Of a DNA stretch of 64,000 nt, positions 1 through 11,230 are shown piece by piece. This DNA is from an uncultured Pelagibacteraceae bacterium (lineage in GTDB: Bacteria; Pseudomonadota; Alphaproteobacteria; Pelagibacterales; Pelagibacteraceae). The first letter of the stretch is position 1. Each line of letters opens with the position of its first letter. The notes beneath the pieces are model-generated. The model searched no databases. It was not told where the DNA came from and saw only the letters and a list, made by a program, of their open reading frames with translations. The DNA lies in the NCBI GenBank assembly GCA_902515985.1, contig CABXWY010000003.1, positions 85,735 to 149,734 on the forward strand, given 5' to 3'. The position numbers were made by a program, and so were the translations under genes.

Positions 1-639
1 TTCAGTGTTTATTCTTTGCAGAATATTTTTATTGAATTTTGCAGTTATACCTTTTTTATCATCATAAGCAGAAATTAAAGTTGGAATATCTTTAACTAAA
101 TCGACACCAATGATAATTTTTTTTGCTTTAAATTTTGATTTAAGTATTTTTAAAAATTTAATAGCATCCTTTTTTTCAAAATTCCCAAGGGTTGATCCAG
201 GGAAAAAAATAATTACATTTTCTGATGAATTAACTCTAAAAGGTAGTTTATTATTTTTTGAAAAATCATATCCTTTTGGAATAATAGATAATTTTGGAAA
301 TTTTTTTTTAAAACCTTGTGATAATTTGGTTATATAATCTTTAGAAATATCTAAGGGTATATATTTTTTTGGCTTATCTAAGCTGTTGAGAAAAATAGCT
401 ATTTTTTTGATGTCTCCAGCGCCAGGTTCGATTAAAACTGCGCTCTTACCTATTTTATTAGCAATTTCAGTTTTATTATCTTTTAAAATTTTTCTTTCTG
501 TTCTTGTTGGGTAATATTCTTCTAACCTAGTAATTTGTTCAAAAAGCTTTGATCCATAAAAGTCATAAAACCATTTAGAACTTAGTTTCTTGTTTTTCTT
601 GCTTAATCCAAGACTTACTTCTTGTAAAAATGATTTCAT
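1..639 (-). CDS. EgtD-like SAM-dependent (L-histidine N-alpha) methyltransferase, truncated at the left window edge
   Basis: Manual translation from CAT at 637-639 stays open to nt 1 (213 codons): MKSFLQEVSLGLSKKNKKLSSKWFYDFYGSKLFEQITRLEEYYPTRTERKILKDNNKTEIANKIGKSAVLIEPGAGDIKK...FFPGSTLGN. Matches hallmarks of the EgtD/Methyltransf_33 family (LFEQITRLEEYYPTRTE, GSTLGN). Missing from the ORF track because it has no stop in the window. Confidence 0.85.
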   Translation of the reverse strand, partial: MKSFLQEVSLGLSKKNKKLSSKWFYDFYGSKLFEQITRLEEYYPTRTERKILKDNKTEIANKIGKSAVLIEPGAGDIKKIAIFLNSLDKPKKYIPLDISKDYITKLSQGFKKKFPKLSIIPKGYDFSKNNKLPFRVNSSENVIIFFPGSTLGNFEKKDAIKFLKILKSKFKAKKIIIGVDLVKDIPTLISAYDDKKGITAKFNKNILQRINTE

Positions 640-1556
640 TTTATATCAGGCATTACTAAAAGACGACTAATTGGCATTGAAAATCGTCCATGTCTTTCAG
701 CATGATTGCTCCCATTAGATATTACTAGTATGTTAGATAGACTTGTAATCATTGATTTTCTTTTCTCTGGCTTTAAGACAAATGCAGCATAAAAAAATCC
801 TGATGCGATTTCAGCCACCTGAGTAACAGGTCCCTCCATAGATACAACATTTGTCTCGATAGTCACTTTTGCTTCTGGGAAAGCCTTACGTGCAAGATTA
901 CGTAGGCTTTCAGATCCTCTTATCCTTGGATCACCTAAATCAATCTTTCCATAACTAGGCATTTCTTCTTGCACATAACTGTAAATTAAATCGTGTACCT
1001 CTTTATAGTTTGGTGCTGAATTGATTGGTCCATCCACTAATGCTGCAAAACAACCCTTAGAAGTTAAAACTCGTCTGACTTCATCTAAAACAGGAACTAT
1101 TGGGTCCATCAATGTTAAAGCCCAATGACATAACACTATATCGACAGAGTTATCATTGATTGCTGTCAAATCTTGTGCTTTTGATTCAATGAGATCAACT
1201 CCACTGTTTAAAAGAAGAGTTTTAGCTAATCCTAGTTCTTCAGGACACATGTCTATACCTTTTAAATTTAAATTTTTATTGCGATCAAATAAAATTTTCA
1301 ATAACGGCCCTGATCCGCAGGCAAGATCTAATACGTTTAGACCTTTACTATCAGGCACAATTTCAGCTAGCCATTCATAACTATTGCGACCAACTTCATC
1401 ACGACAAGTACTTGCGCACGCTTCAGTAAACCCAGTATGTTCTTGATGGACAGTTCTTAAATGATCAACTAAGGCATCACTATCAGGATGTAGATTACGA
1501 GCAAGACTTTCAGTCCAGACCGAATTTAATCCCATCTGATTATTTATGTCTTTCAT
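636..1556 (-). CDS. class I SAM-dependent methyltransferase
   Basis: 306 aa; motif I NVLDLACGSGPLL; overlaps the EgtD-like start (ATGA) and the upstream dioxygenase stop. Confidence 0.8.
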   Translation of the reverse strand: MKDINNQMGLNSVWTESLARNLHPDSDALVDHLRTVHQEHTGFTEACASTCRDEVGRNSYEWLAEIVPDSKGLNVLDLACGSGPLLKILFDRNKNLNLKGIDMCPEELGLAKTLLLNSGVDLIESKAQDLTAINDNSVDIVLCHWALTLMDPIVPVLDEVRRVLTSKGCFAALVDGPINSAPNYKEVHDLIYSYVQEEMPSYGKIDLGDPRIRGSESLRNLARKAFPEAKVTIETNVVSMEGPVTQVAEIASGFFYAAFVLKPEKRKSMITSLSNILVISNGSNHAERHGRFSMPISRLLVMPDIK

Positions 1557-2551
1557 GAATTATCTTTAACTGGCCAGCAAATTGGATTTAATGGACTAGC
1601 AGCTACGTCTCCTGGTTTAACATTTGGCATAAATTTCTGCCAGTCACCAGATACCATCGTAGGTGCATTAACTACTCTCGCTCCATCTCGGTAATAAGTA
1701 TTGGCAAGAGCCACTCGGCTACGATTAGTACGGTTGCGTGATGCGGTATGAAAATTTAAATTATGATGAAAGCTAACTTCGCCAAGTTCAAATGGGGTTT
1801 CATTTACACTAACATTATTTTTTGAAAAAACCTCCGAGACTCCACGGTCATATCCTGTACCACTTTTTTCAAACGTAACAGCGTTAACTAATTCGTGGAC
1901 ATCGAGTGGATAGGCGAAAGAGAGTGGTCCCATCTCAAGAGGGATTGGTTGCGCTGGTGCCCAAGCAGTAACTACATCATTAGTGTCTAGTGGAAAATGA
2001 TGATCATCAAAGTGCCATGGAGTACGACCACATCCAGCTTGTTTAGCTAGTACATTGTCATGGTAAAGTCTAACAGCCGGTACTTCAAGAAGATCTGCTG
2101 AAATTTGCCCTAAACGTGGTGATAATACATAAGCACGAAGAAGTGCATTATCAGGCCAAATCATTTCAAGACTAAGGAAACGGTCATGTGCTCCTTTATC
2201 TGGATCAACTTTAAACTCTTCTTTTAATAGATTAATTAACTCACCTCGAAGTTTTAGCACAGCCCCTGGTGAGAAAACTTTCTTAAGTTTTATAAAGCCA
2301 TTTTTTTTAAAAAAATTAATTTGATCATTAGTTAAATGGTAGGGCTTAGCTAATTCTGAGATAACTTCATGATCGCTGGGTATTGCAATATCTGGTAAGG
2401 GATCAGCATTAATGATTTCATATTCTTTAACATCATTGTCTGCAAGACTAACATACCAGTCCCACCAAGCCTGATTATCCTTATCCCATGGTTTACTAAT
2501 ATCAGTAGCATCTGATGTCTTGGAATTAAAGGTGTCATTAGGATTTACCAT
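1553..2551 (-). CDS. phytanoyl-CoA dioxygenase (PhyH) family Fe(II)/2OG oxygenase
   Basis: 332 aa; HxD motif (WHFDDHHF) plus distal His and Arg (NFHTASRNRTNRSRVALANTYY). Confidence 0.8.
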   Translation of the reverse strand: MVNPNDTFNSKTSDATDISKPWDKDNQAWWDWYVSLADNDVKEYEIINADPLPDIAIPSDHEVISELAKPYHLTNDQINFFKKNGFIKLKKVFSPGAVLKLRGELINLLKEEFKVDPDKGAHDRFLSLEMIWPDNALLRAYVLSPRLGQISADLLEVPAVRLYHDNVLAKQAGCGRTPWHFDDHHFPLDTNDVVTAWAPAQPIPLEMGPLSFAYPLDVHELVNAVTFEKSGTGYDRGVSEVFSKNNVSVNETPFELGEVSFHHNLNFHTASRNRTNRSRVALANTYYRDGARVVNAPTMVSGDWQKFMPNVKPGDVAASPLNPICWPVKDNS

Positions 2552-2609
2552 TTGAGATACTCTTATAGTTTTATTTTATATTAGTAAGAGCGCGTTTTGA
2601 CATAGGATT

Positions 2610-4013
2610 TTAAGAGTGTATTGCTCTTTTTTCAACAGATAGCGCCGCTTCTTTAATTGCCTCTGAAAATGTAGGGTGAGCATGGCAAGTCCTAGCTATA
2701 TCTTCTGAACTTGCGCCAAATTCCATAGCTACTGCCATCTCTGCAATCATTTCACCAACATGTGATCCAATCATATGAACTCCTAATACCTTATCTGTTT
2801 TTTTATCTGCTAATATTTTTACAAAACCTTCAGGGTCATTAACAGTTTTGGCTCGTGAATTTGCCATAAATGGAAATTTGCCAACTTTGTATTTTATATT
2901 GCTTTCTGTTAACTGCTCTTCAGTTTTTCCAATAACTGCAACTTCAGGTGAAGTATAAATTACACCGGGTATTAAATCATAGTTTACATGTCCAGATTGT
3001 CCCGCTATCAATTCAGCTACTGCTACACCTTCTTCTTCAGCTTTATGTGCTAGCATTGGACCAGAAATTACATCACCAATTGCAAATATATTTTTGATAC
3101 TTGTCTTAAATTCTTTATTAACCTTAATTTTTTTTTTATTATCAAGTATTACACCTACTTTGTCCAAATTAAGATTTTTTGTATTTGCTCTTCTACCAAC
3201 ACTGATCAAAACAACATCTGCTGTTAATTCATTATTTTTACCTGATTTATCTTCGATTAAAACCTTTGCGAAAGTTTTTTCATTTTTTATATCTTGTACT
3301 TTAGTCTCAAGATGAAAATTAATTCCTTGTTTCTTTAAAATTTTTAAAAATTCATTGGAAATTTCTTTATCCATGCCTGGTGTAATGTGATTTAAAGCTT
3401 CCACTATATGGACCTCGGCACCCAGTCTAGACCAGACTGAACCCATTTCGAGGCCAATATAACCACCTCCAACTATAATCATTTTTTTTGGTACACTTTT
3501 AAGATCAAGCGCACCGGATGATGATAAAATAACTTTTTCATCAAATTTCATTCCAGGTAACTCAACTGGCACTGATCCAGTAGAAATAATTATATTATCA
3601 GTTTTCAAAGAAATTTTTTTATTTTCCTTAGTAGTTACTGAAACTTCGTTAGGTGAATTTATTGAGCCAGTTCCATTAAAATGAGAAATTTTGTTTTTTT
3701 TAAATAAAAATTCTATGCCTTTTGTGAGTATAGACACAGATTTTTCTTTATTTTTCATCATTTTTTCTAAGTTCAATCTTACCTCTCCAACTTCAATGCC
3801 GAGGTTTTGAAATTTTTTTGCTTTTTGGAAATTTTCTGACAAGTTCAATAAGCTTTTTGAAGGTATACATCCAACATTAAGACAGGTTCCACCTAAAGTA
3901 TCACGAGATTCAACACAAGCTGTTTTAAAACCTAATTGTGAAAGCCTTATCGCGCATACATAGCCTCCTGGACCACCACCAATTACCACAGCTTGAAATT
4001 TTTCAGACATCAA
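2610..4013 (-). CDS. lpdA: dihydrolipoyl dehydrogenase (E3)
   Basis: 467 aa; [13 protein letters not shown] redox motif; next to sucB. Confidence 0.95.
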   Translation of the reverse strand: MMSEKFQAVVIGGGPGGYVCAIRLSQLGFKTACVESRDTLGGTCLNVGCIPSKSLLNLSENFQKAKKFQNLGIEVGEVRLNLEKMMKNKEKSVSILTKGIEFLFKKNKISHFNGTGSINSPNEVSVTTKENKKISLKTDNIIISTGSVPVELPGMKFDEKVILSSSGALDLKSVPKKMIIVGGGYIGLEMGSVWSRLGAEVHIVEALNHITPGMDKEISNEFLKILKKQGINFHLETKVQDIKNEKTFAKVLIEDKSGKNNELTADVVLISVGRRANTKNLNLDKVGVILDNKKKIKVNKEFKTSIKNIFAIGDVISGPMLAHKAEEEGVAVAELIAGQSGHVNYDLIPGVIYTSPEVAVIGKTEEQLTESNIKYKVGKFPFMANSRAKTVNDPEGFVKILADKKTDKVLGVHMIGSHVGEMIAEMAVAMEFGASSEDIARTCHAHPTFSEAIKEAALSVEKRAIHS

Positions 4014-5317
4014 ATTTCTAAAAATAATTTTTCTGGATTTTCTAATTTTTCTTTTATCAATTTTAAAAATGATACTGAGTCTTTACCATCAATTATTCTA
4101 TGATCATATGAAAGAGCTAAATACATTATAGGTCTAATTTTTATCCCACCATCTACTGCCACAGGTCTATCAACAATATTATGCATTCCTAATACCCCTG
4201 ACTGAGGTAAATTTAGTATTGGAGTTGAAAGCATAGAACCATACACTCCACCATTGCTTATTGTAAATGTACCCCCTTGAAGATCTTCAATACTTAACTT
4301 TCCGTCTCTTGCTTTTTCGGAAATACTTTTAATTTGATTTTCAATTTCTGCAAAAGACATTTCATCTGCATTTTTTAAAACTGGAACTACTAATCCTTTG
4401 TCTGTGGCTACGGCAAAGCTAATATTGTAATAATTTTTATAAACTATATCTTCACCATCTATTTCAGCATTAACTGCGGGAAATATTTTTAAAGCTTCAA
4501 TGCTGGCCTTTACAAAAAAAGACATAAACCCTAATTTCACACTATATTTTTTTACAAAGTCATCTTGATATTCTTTTCTCATCTTACTAATATTTGACAT
4601 ATCCACTTCATTAAACGTAGTAAGTAAAGCTGCATTTTCTTGAGCTTGCTTTAGTCTTTTAGCAATTGTTTGTCTTAGTCTACTCATTTTAATTCTTTCT
4701 TCTTGACCAAATTTAATTTTTCTTTCAGAAGGTTTTGGAGATTTTGACATTAAATTTAATAAATCACCTTTTAAAACTTGGCCATCTTTTCCTGATCCCT
4801 TAATTGATTTTAAATCTATTTTATTTTCTGCAACAATTTTTCTGACTGAAGGAGAAAGTGTATTTGATAAATTATTTTTTCTAAAACCATTGCTAGGTAT
4901 TTCCTCTGTAAGAACCAAAGGCTCTTCATCTGAAGATGTTTCATCTTCTATTTCCTCTTCTAATTCTAAAGGTTTGACTTCTTCCACAATCTTTTCAACT
5001 TCTTTTTTTGGTGGGTCCTTAACCTCTTCAGTTTTAACATCTGGTTCTATTTTTTTGATTTCTTGGACTGTCTCTTTACCATTAGTTTGGATTGACCCTA
5101 AAATAGCCCCAACTTCAACTACTTCACCATCTTTGTGTTTGATGTCACCAATTTTTCCACTAACAGGAGATGGTACCTCTAAATTTACTTTATCTGTCTC
5201 TAGTTCTACTATAGGTTCATCAACTTCAACTGTATCACCAACGCTTTTTAACCACTTGGCAATTGTGGCCTCGGTTACACTTTCACCTAATGCAGGGACT
5301 ACTATTTTTTCACTCAT
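4010..5317 (-). CDS. sucB: 2-oxoglutarate dehydrogenase E2, dihydrolipoyl succinyltransferase
   Basis: 435 aa; lipoyl domain ([11 protein letters not shown]), acidic linker, catalytic [13 protein letters not shown]. Confidence 0.95.
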   Translation of the reverse strand: MSEKIVVPALGESVTEATIAKWLKSVGDTVEVDEPIVELETDKVNLEVPSPVSGKIGDIKHKDGEVVEVGAILGSIQTNGKETVQEIKKIEPDVKTEEVKDPPKKEVEKIVEEVKPLELEEEIEDETSSDEEPLVLTEEIPSNGFRKNNLSNTLSPSVRKIVAENKIDLKSIKGSGKDGQVLKGDLLNLMSKSPKPSERKIKFGQEERIKMSRLRQTIAKRLKQAQENAALLTTFNEVDMSNISKMRKEYQDDFVKKYSVKLGFMSFFVKASIEALKIFPAVNAEIDGEDIVYKNYYNISFAVATDKGLVVPVLKNADEMSFAEIENQIKSISEKARDGKLSIEDLQGGTFTISNGGVYGSMLSTPILNLPQSGVLGMHNIVDRPVAVDGGIKIRPIMYLALSYDHRIIDGKDSVSFLKLIKEKLENPEKLFLEI

Positions 5318-8191
5318 TTATTTAAATACATTTTCTAAAATTTCTTTCTGTTGAGCAACATGTCTTTTAGCGTAACCGGTAGCCGGTGAAGCAGCAGGTG
5401 CTCTTCCAATATAAGAAACTTTTTTATTATTAGCTTTTATAAAGTCTAATGTCCATTGTATATAATCCCTCACATGTGACCATGCACCCATATTTTTTGG
5501 CTCTTCCTGACACCAAATAAATTCAGCATTTTCTGCATATGGTTTTATAGATTTTACTAACGATTTAGCCGGAAAAGGATATAGCTGCTCAATTCTTAAT
5601 AGAACAATATCATTTCCCTCAAATTTCTCTCGGGCTTCTAGTAAATCAAAATATATTTTTCCTGAACATATTATTACTTTTCTTATTTTTTTTGATTTTT
5701 TCAATTCCAAAAAACCATTTTTTTTATCGAAGGCATGGTCTTCTAGAATTCTATGAAAAGAGTTTTTTTTGCTGAAATCTTCTAAATTAGAAATACAAAT
5801 CTTATGCCTCAATAAAGACTTAGGAGTCATTATAACAAGTGGTTTTCTAAAATCTCTATGTATTTGTCTCCTTAAAGCGTGAAAATAATTTGCAGGTGTT
5901 GTACAATTCATCACTTGAAGATTTTCCTGACCACAAAGTTGTAAAAATCTTTCTAGTCTAGCAGATGAATGTTCTGGACCTTGGCCCTCATATCCATGTG
6001 GTAAAAGTAAAACGAGCCCAGATGCACGAGACCATTTTCTTTCTCCTGAGGAAATAAACTGATCAATTATTATTTGTGCTCCATTGGCAAAGTCACCAAA
6101 TTGTGCTTCCCATATTGTTAAAGTTTCAGGCTCAACCAAACTATATCCGTATTCAAAACCTAAAACTGCTAATTCAGATAATAAACTATCTACTACTTCA
6201 AAGTTTTTTTGACTTTTTGAAATATTATTTAGTGGAATGAATCTGCTATTATTTTCTTGATTTCTTAACACAGAATGTCTTTGACTAAATGTACCTCTGC
6301 CAGAATCTTGTCCTACTAATCTTACTGGATAACCTTCATCCAGAAGTGTTGCAAAAGCTAAACTTTCAGCATTCGACCAATCAATATTTTTTTTATCTAA
6401 TATACATTTTTGTCTGTTATTTAATATTTTTTGAATTGTTTTATGTAGATTAAATTTTCCATCAACCTTATTAATTTTTTCTGAAATTTTAAATATTTTA
6501 TCCAGTTCAACACCAGTTTGTCCTCGTCTATCTTTACCTTTTTTAGGTTGGTATCTAGACCATGTCCCTTCAAACCAATCAAGCTTGGGCTTAATATCAT
6601 TTGCAGTCTTAAATTGTTCGTCTAATAATGACCTAAACATATGAATTTGATTATCAAAATCACTTTTATTTATAGTTCCATCACTAATTAATTTTTCACC
6701 ATATATTTTTAAAGTAGTAGGGTGTGATCTAATCTTTTTATACATTGAAGGTTGAGTAAAAGATGGTTCATCTCCTTCGTTGTGACCAAATCTCCTATAA
6801 CATATTATATCTATCACTACGTCTTTAGAAAATTTCTGCCTAAACTCTATTGCAATTTTTGCGCAATGAACAACTGACTCTGGATCATCGCCGTTGCAAT
6901 GTAAAATAGGAGCATCTACTATTTTTCCTAAGTCAGATGGATACGGACTAGAACGTGCAAATCTTGGACTTGTAGTAAATCCAATCTGATTATTAACAAT
7001 AATATGAATTGTTCCACCAGTGTTATGTCCTTTTAGTCCAGACATAGCAAAACACTCGGCAACAATACCTTGTCCTGCAAATGCTGCATCTCCATGAATC
7101 AGCATTGGAATTACCTTTTTTCTTTTTGTATCTTTGTGAAAAAATTGTTTAGCTCTTGTCTGTCCTAAAACTATTGGATTAACAGCTTCCAAATGCGAAG
7201 GGTTATCTGTTAAACTGACATGTACAGAATTTCCATCAAACACTCTGTCTGAAGAGGCCCCTAAATGATATTTGACATCTCCTGTAGAGTCTTCCTTTCT
7301 AAGATTAGAAACCTCTCCAGCAAATTCATTAAATATTCTTTTGTAGGATTTTTGTAGAACATTAGCCAAAACATTCAATCTTCCCCTGTGAGGCATTCCT
7401 ATTTTTATTTCTTTAGCACCAAGTTGGCCACCTCGTTTAATTATTTGCTCTAAAGCAGGAATTAATGACTCTGCTCCGTCAAGACCAAATCTTTTAGTTC
7501 CAACAAATTTCTTTGCAAGAAATTTTTCAAAACCTTCGGCTTGTACAATTTTATTTAATATTGCTTTCTTTCCATTTGTCGTAAATTTGATTTGATTTTC
7601 TTTTTTTTCCATTCTTTCTCTAAACCAAACTTTTTCTACTGGGTCAGAGATATGCATATATTCTACTCCTATATTCGAGCAATAAACTTTTCTTAATTTT
7701 TTTAAAATCTGATTAATAGATGTAGAGTTTGTATCTAAGTAAGATCCTATAAAAATTTTTTTATCATAATCTTCTTTTTTAAAACCGTGATCTTCTGGAT
7801 GAAGTTCGTGAATATATTTTCTCTCCATCATTCCCAGTGGATCAAGACTTGCTATTAGATGTCCTCTAATTCTATATGCTCTAATTAAAGCAATAGCTTT
7901 TATGGATTGTATTATAGAGTTTTGTGAAGTGTTAAAACTTTGAGTTTGATCTAATGTTTGATCTGCAAACTTGCCGACATTAATCTTTTTTCTTTTAGCC
8001 CATGATGGTCCCTCTACTTCTTTAATTACAGATTGAATATCATCGTCTAGATCACTAAAATAATTTTTCCAGCTTTCTGGCAAATTTGGATCTTTTTCAA
8101 TAAATTTTACATACATTTCCTCAATAAATACACTGTTTGATTTATTCAAAAAGGAAGTTTTTTTAAATTCTATGTTTTTGTTAGACGTCAT
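5318..8191 (-). CDS. sucA: 2-oxoglutarate dehydrogenase E1
   Basis: 957 aa; thiamine-dependent E1 signatures (GMPHRGRLNVLANV, GHNEGDEPSFTQP). Confidence 0.96.
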   Translation of the reverse strand: MTSNKNIEFKKTSFLNKSNSVFIEEMYVKFIEKDPNLPESWKNYFSDLDDDIQSVIKEVEGPSWAKRKKINVGKFADQTLDQTQSFNTSQNSIIQSIKAIALIRAYRIRGHLIASLDPLGMMERKYIHELHPEDHGFKKEDYDKKIFIGSYLDTNSTSINQILKKLRKVYCSNIGVEYMHISDPVEKVWFRERMEKKENQIKFTTNGKKAILNKIVQAEGFEKFLAKKFVGTKRFGLDGAESLIPALEQIIKRGGQLGAKEIKIGMPHRGRLNVLANVLQKSYKRIFNEFAGEVSNLRKEDSTGDVKYHLGASSDRVFDGNSVHVSLTDNPSHLEAVNPIVLGQTRAKQFFHKDTKRKKVIPMLIHGDAAFAGQGIVAECFAMSGLKGHNTGGTIHIIVNNQIGFTTSPRFARSSPYPSDLGKIVDAPILHCNGDDPESVVHCAKIAIEFRQKFSKDVVIDIICYRRFGHNEGDEPSFTQPSMYKKIRSHPTTLKIYGEKLISDGTINKSDFDNQIHMFRSLLDEQFKTANDIKPKLDWFEGTWSRYQPKKGKDRRGQTGVELDKIFKISEKINKVDGKFNLHKTIQKILNNRQKCILDKKNIDWSNAESLAFATLLDEGYPVRLVGQDSGRGTFSQRHSVLRNQENNSRFIPLNNISKSQKNFEVVDSLLSELAVLGFEYGYSLVEPETLTIWEAQFGDFANGAQIIIDQFISSGERKWSRASGLVLLLPHGYEGQGPEHSSARLERFLQLCGQENLQVMNCTTPANYFHALRRQIHRDFRKPLVIMTPKSLLRHKICISNLEDFSKKNSFHRILEDHAFDKKNGFLELKKSKKIRKVIICSGKIYFDLLEAREKFEGNDIVLLRIEQLYPFPAKSLVKSIKPYAENAEFIWCQEEPKNMGAWSHVRDYIQWTLDFIKANNKKVSYIGRAPAASPATGYAKRHVAQQKEILENVFK

Positions 8192-8226
8192 TATTATTGA
8201 ATCATTATAATGTTTAACTGTAAATT

Positions 8227-9102
8227 TTAAAGTGACAATTTATTTAGTAGAATTTTTCCAATATCTGCAGGGGACTCGGTTATAGTAATACCAGCTTTTT
8301 GTAAAATTTTTATCTTTTCTTCTGCACCACCTTTTCCACCTGAAATAATTGCTCCAGCATGTCCCATTCTCTTACCTTTAGGAGCAGTAAGACCAGCTAT
8401 GAAACCTACCATAGGTTTTTTTATTTCATGTTTGGAGATAAATTCAGCCGCTTCCTCCTCTGCACTTCCGCCGATTTCACCAATCATAACTATGGATTTT
8501 GTATTTTCATCTTTTAAAAATAAGTCTAAACAATCTATAAAATTTGTTCCATTTATTGGATCGCCTCCAATTCCTATACATGTAGATTGCCCTAAACCAT
8601 TAGCAGTTGTTTGGGCAACTGCCTCATAGGTAAGTGTTCCAGATCTCGATACTATTCCAACTGATCCTTTTTTATGAATGTTGGCTGGCATAATACCAAT
8701 TTTACACTCATCGGGAGTAATGATACCAGGACAGTTAGGTCCAATTAACCTTGAATGAGACTTTGATAAATATTTTTTTACTCTTAACATATCAATAATT
8801 GGTATTCCCTCAGTAACACAAATTATAATTTCAATAGATGCTTGAATTGCCTCTATTATCGCGCTTGCTGCAAATTTTGCTGGTACATAAATCATAGAAG
8901 CATTTGCACCTGTTTTTTCCCTAGCTTCTTTAACTGTATCAAAAACTGGTTTACCAAGATGTGTTTGTCCACCTTTTCTTGGGGTAACACCCCCAACTAA
9001 ATTAGTTCCATATAAAATAGATTGTTCAGAATGAAATGTTCCGTGAGATCCAGTAAAACCTTGGCATATAAGTTTCGTATTTTTATTAACTAAAATAGAC
9101 AT
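8227..9102 (-). CDS. sucD: succinyl-CoA ligase alpha subunit
   Basis: 291 aa; [10 protein letters not shown], phosphohistidine region [17 protein letters not shown]. Confidence 0.95.
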   Translation of the reverse strand: MSILVNKNTKLICQGFTGSHGTFHSEQSILYGTNLVGGVTPRKGGQTHLGKPVFDTVKEAREKTGANASMIYVPAKFAASAIIEAIQASIEIIICVTEGIPIIDMLRVKKYLSKSHSRLIGPNCPGIITPDECKIGIMPANIHKKGSVGIVSRSGTLTYEAVAQTTANGLGQSTCIGIGGDPINGTNFIDCLDLFLKDENTKSIVMIGEIGGSAEEEAAEFISKHEIKKPMVGFIAGLTAPKGKRMGHAGAIISGGKGGAEEKIKILQKAGITITESPADIGKILLNKLSL

Positions 9103-9103
9103 T

Positions 9104-10264
9104 TTATTTTGTAACCTCTACTACCTTTTTTGCTGCTTCAGATAAATCAGATGCTGAAATAATTTTTAATTTCGATTCATCTAAAATTTTTTTTCCTTTG
9201 TCGTAATTTGTACCAGCTAATCTTACTACAATTGGTATATCTATTTCCATTTCTTTTGCAGCTTCAACAACACCTAACGCTAACACATCACACTTCATGA
9301 TCCCTCCAAATATATTTATTAAAATACTTTTTACATTTTTATCACTTAGAATCATTTTAAATGCAGCTGATACTTTATCTTTTGATGCTCCACCACCAAC
9401 ATCTAAAAAATTCGCAGGACTTCCTCCAAAAAGTTTAATTATATCCATTGTTGCCATTGCTAAGCCTGCCCCATTGACCATACATCCAATGTTTCCATCT
9501 AGTTTAATATAGGACAATTCTTTTTTTTTTGCTTCAATTTCAATTGGATCCTCCTCATTTAAATCACGCAGTTCACTAATATCTGGATGTCTAAAAATAG
9601 CATTATCATCAAAATTAATTTTTGCATCCAAACAAAGAATATTATTTTCTTTAGTCAAAACTAATGGATTTATCTCGATCAAACTTGCATCCTTCTCTAT
9701 AAAAATCTTATAAATAGATTTTATTAAATCAATAGCCTGATCTTTTGCATCATACTCCAGTTTAAAAACTTCTATAATTTTTTCACAATCTAAATCGGAA
9801 ATTTCTTTTTCTACATCTATTCTAGTTGTGATGATTTTTTCAGGTTTTTTTATTGCTATTTCTTCTATGTCCATTCCACCCTCCAAACATGAAATGAATG
9901 CAATTTTAGATTTTGCTCTATCTACTAAGCAAGATAAATAAAATTCCTTATCTATTGTTGATGTTTCTTCAACATAGAGCTTTTTTACTTTTTTACCTTC
10001 TGGTCCTGTCTGTTTGGTAACTAAAGTTTTGCCCAAAATTTGGTCCGCTGCTTGCCTTAGTTCGTCTAAGGAGTTAGTAATTTTGATTCCTCCAGCTTTT
10101 CCTCTGCCGCCAGAATGTATTTGAGCTTTAAGAACGTATTTTTCTGTATTTAATAATTTTGTTTTATTTAGTATTTCTTCAGTAGTAGAGCCATGTACTC
10201 CATTTGGAACCGGAGCACCAAATTTTTTTAATAATTTTTTTGCCTGATATTCATGAATGTTCAT
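9104..10264 (-). CDS. sucC: succinyl-CoA ligase beta subunit
   Basis: 386 aa; [25 protein letters not shown]-grasp; adjacent to sucD. Confidence 0.95.
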   Translation of the reverse strand: MNIHEYQAKKLLKKFGAPVPNGVHGSTTEEILNKTKLLNTEKYVLKAQIHSGGRGKAGGIKITNSLDELRQAADQILGKTLVTKQTGPEGKKVKKLYVEETSTIDKEFYLSCLVDRAKSKIAFISCLEGGMDIEEIAIKKPEKIITTRIDVEKEISDLDCEKIIEVFKLEYDAKDQAIDLIKSIYKIFIEKDASLIEINPLVLTKENNILCLDAKINFDDNAIFRHPDISELRDLNEEDPIEIEAKKKELSYIKLDGNIGCMVNGAGLAMATMDIIKLFGGSPANFLDVGGGASKDKVSAAFKMILSDKNVKSILINIFGGIMKCDVLALGVVEAAKEMEIDIPIVVRLAGTNYDKGKKILDESKLKIISASDLSEAAKKVVEVTK

Positions 10265-11229
10265 TAATTGCTTAATTCAGGGTCAATTTTTACAGCCGCT
10301 TCCCAAAGTTTTTCAACAGAGTTTACTGAATTTAAAAATTCTTTTTTTTCTTTTTCATCTAGCTCAATTTCATCGATTTTTTCTACACCTTTATTTCCAA
10401 TAAAAACTGGAACCCCAGCATAAATATTTTTTACACCGTATTCTCCATTTAAATAAGCTGCGCAAGGCAAAATTTTTTTTTCATCATTTAGAAAAGATAT
10501 AGCCATTTCAACTCCCGACGCGGCAGGTGCATAATAAGCAGATCCCTTTTCTAAAAGCTTAACTATTTCTGCGCCTCCGTCTCTTGTCCTTTGATTAATA
10601 CTTTCAACTTTATCTTCGGAAATCTTTCCTTCTTTAATTAAATCTTTTAAATTTTTACCATTTACTTTTGTAAATCTAGGAAGAGGAACCATAGTATCTC
10701 CATGACCTCCCATAACCATTGCGTCTATTTGTTTAACTGGAATTCCTAACTCTAAAGATAAAAAAAGCTTAAACCTGGAGCTATCAAGAATTCCTGCCAT
10801 TCCAACCACTTTATTTGTTGGCAATTTTGAATATTTTTGAAATGCCATTACCATTACATCCAAGGGATTAGTGATACAAATTACAAATGCATCAGGACAG
10901 TTAGTTTTAACACCAGAAGCAACTTGCTTCATAATTTTTAAATTTATACCCAATAAGTCATCTCTACTCATTCCAGGTTTTCTAGGAACTCCTGCTGTGA
11001 TTATTATTACATCAGAATCTTTTATATCCTCATACTTATCTGTCCCTTTAAATTTTACGTCAAAACCGTCAACTGAAGATGACTGTGCAATATCTAATGC
11101 TTTTCCTTTTGCGATGCCAGGAGCAACATCAAATAACATTACTTCGGAGGCAATTTCTTTAAGACCAATTAAATGTGCCAATGTTCCGCCTATTTGACCA
11201 GCTCCAATTAATGATATTTTTTTTTTCAT
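10264..11229 (-). CDS. mdh: malate dehydrogenase
   Basis: 321 aa; [12 protein letters not shown] Rossmann motif, [14 protein letters not shown]. Confidence 0.95.
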   Translation of the reverse strand: MKKKISLIGAGQIGGTLAHLIGLKEIASEVMLFDVAPGIAKGKALDIAQSSSVDGFDVKFKGTDKYEDIKDSDVIIITAGVPRKPGMSRDDLLGINLKIMKQVASGVKTNCPDAFVICITNPLDVMVMAFQKYSKLPTNKVVGMAGILDSSRFKLFLSLELGIPVKQIDAMVMGGHGDTMVPLPRFTKVNGKNLKDLIKEGKISEDKVESINQRTRDGGAEIVKLLEKGSAYYAPAASGVEMAISFLNDEKKILPCAAYLNGEYGVKNIYAGVPVFIGNKGVEKIDEIELDEKEKKEFLNSVNSVEKLWEAAVKIDPELSN

Positions 11230-11230
11230 A

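Noticed and set aside
110-337. 75-aa plus-strand ORF at left edge
   Set aside because: Antisense to the EgtD-like coding frame, which is open and family-supported across the region.
4890-5354. 154-aa plus-strand ORF rich in Ser/Thr
   Set aside because: Antisense to the low-complexity E/K linker of sucB; composition is an artefact of the complementary strand.
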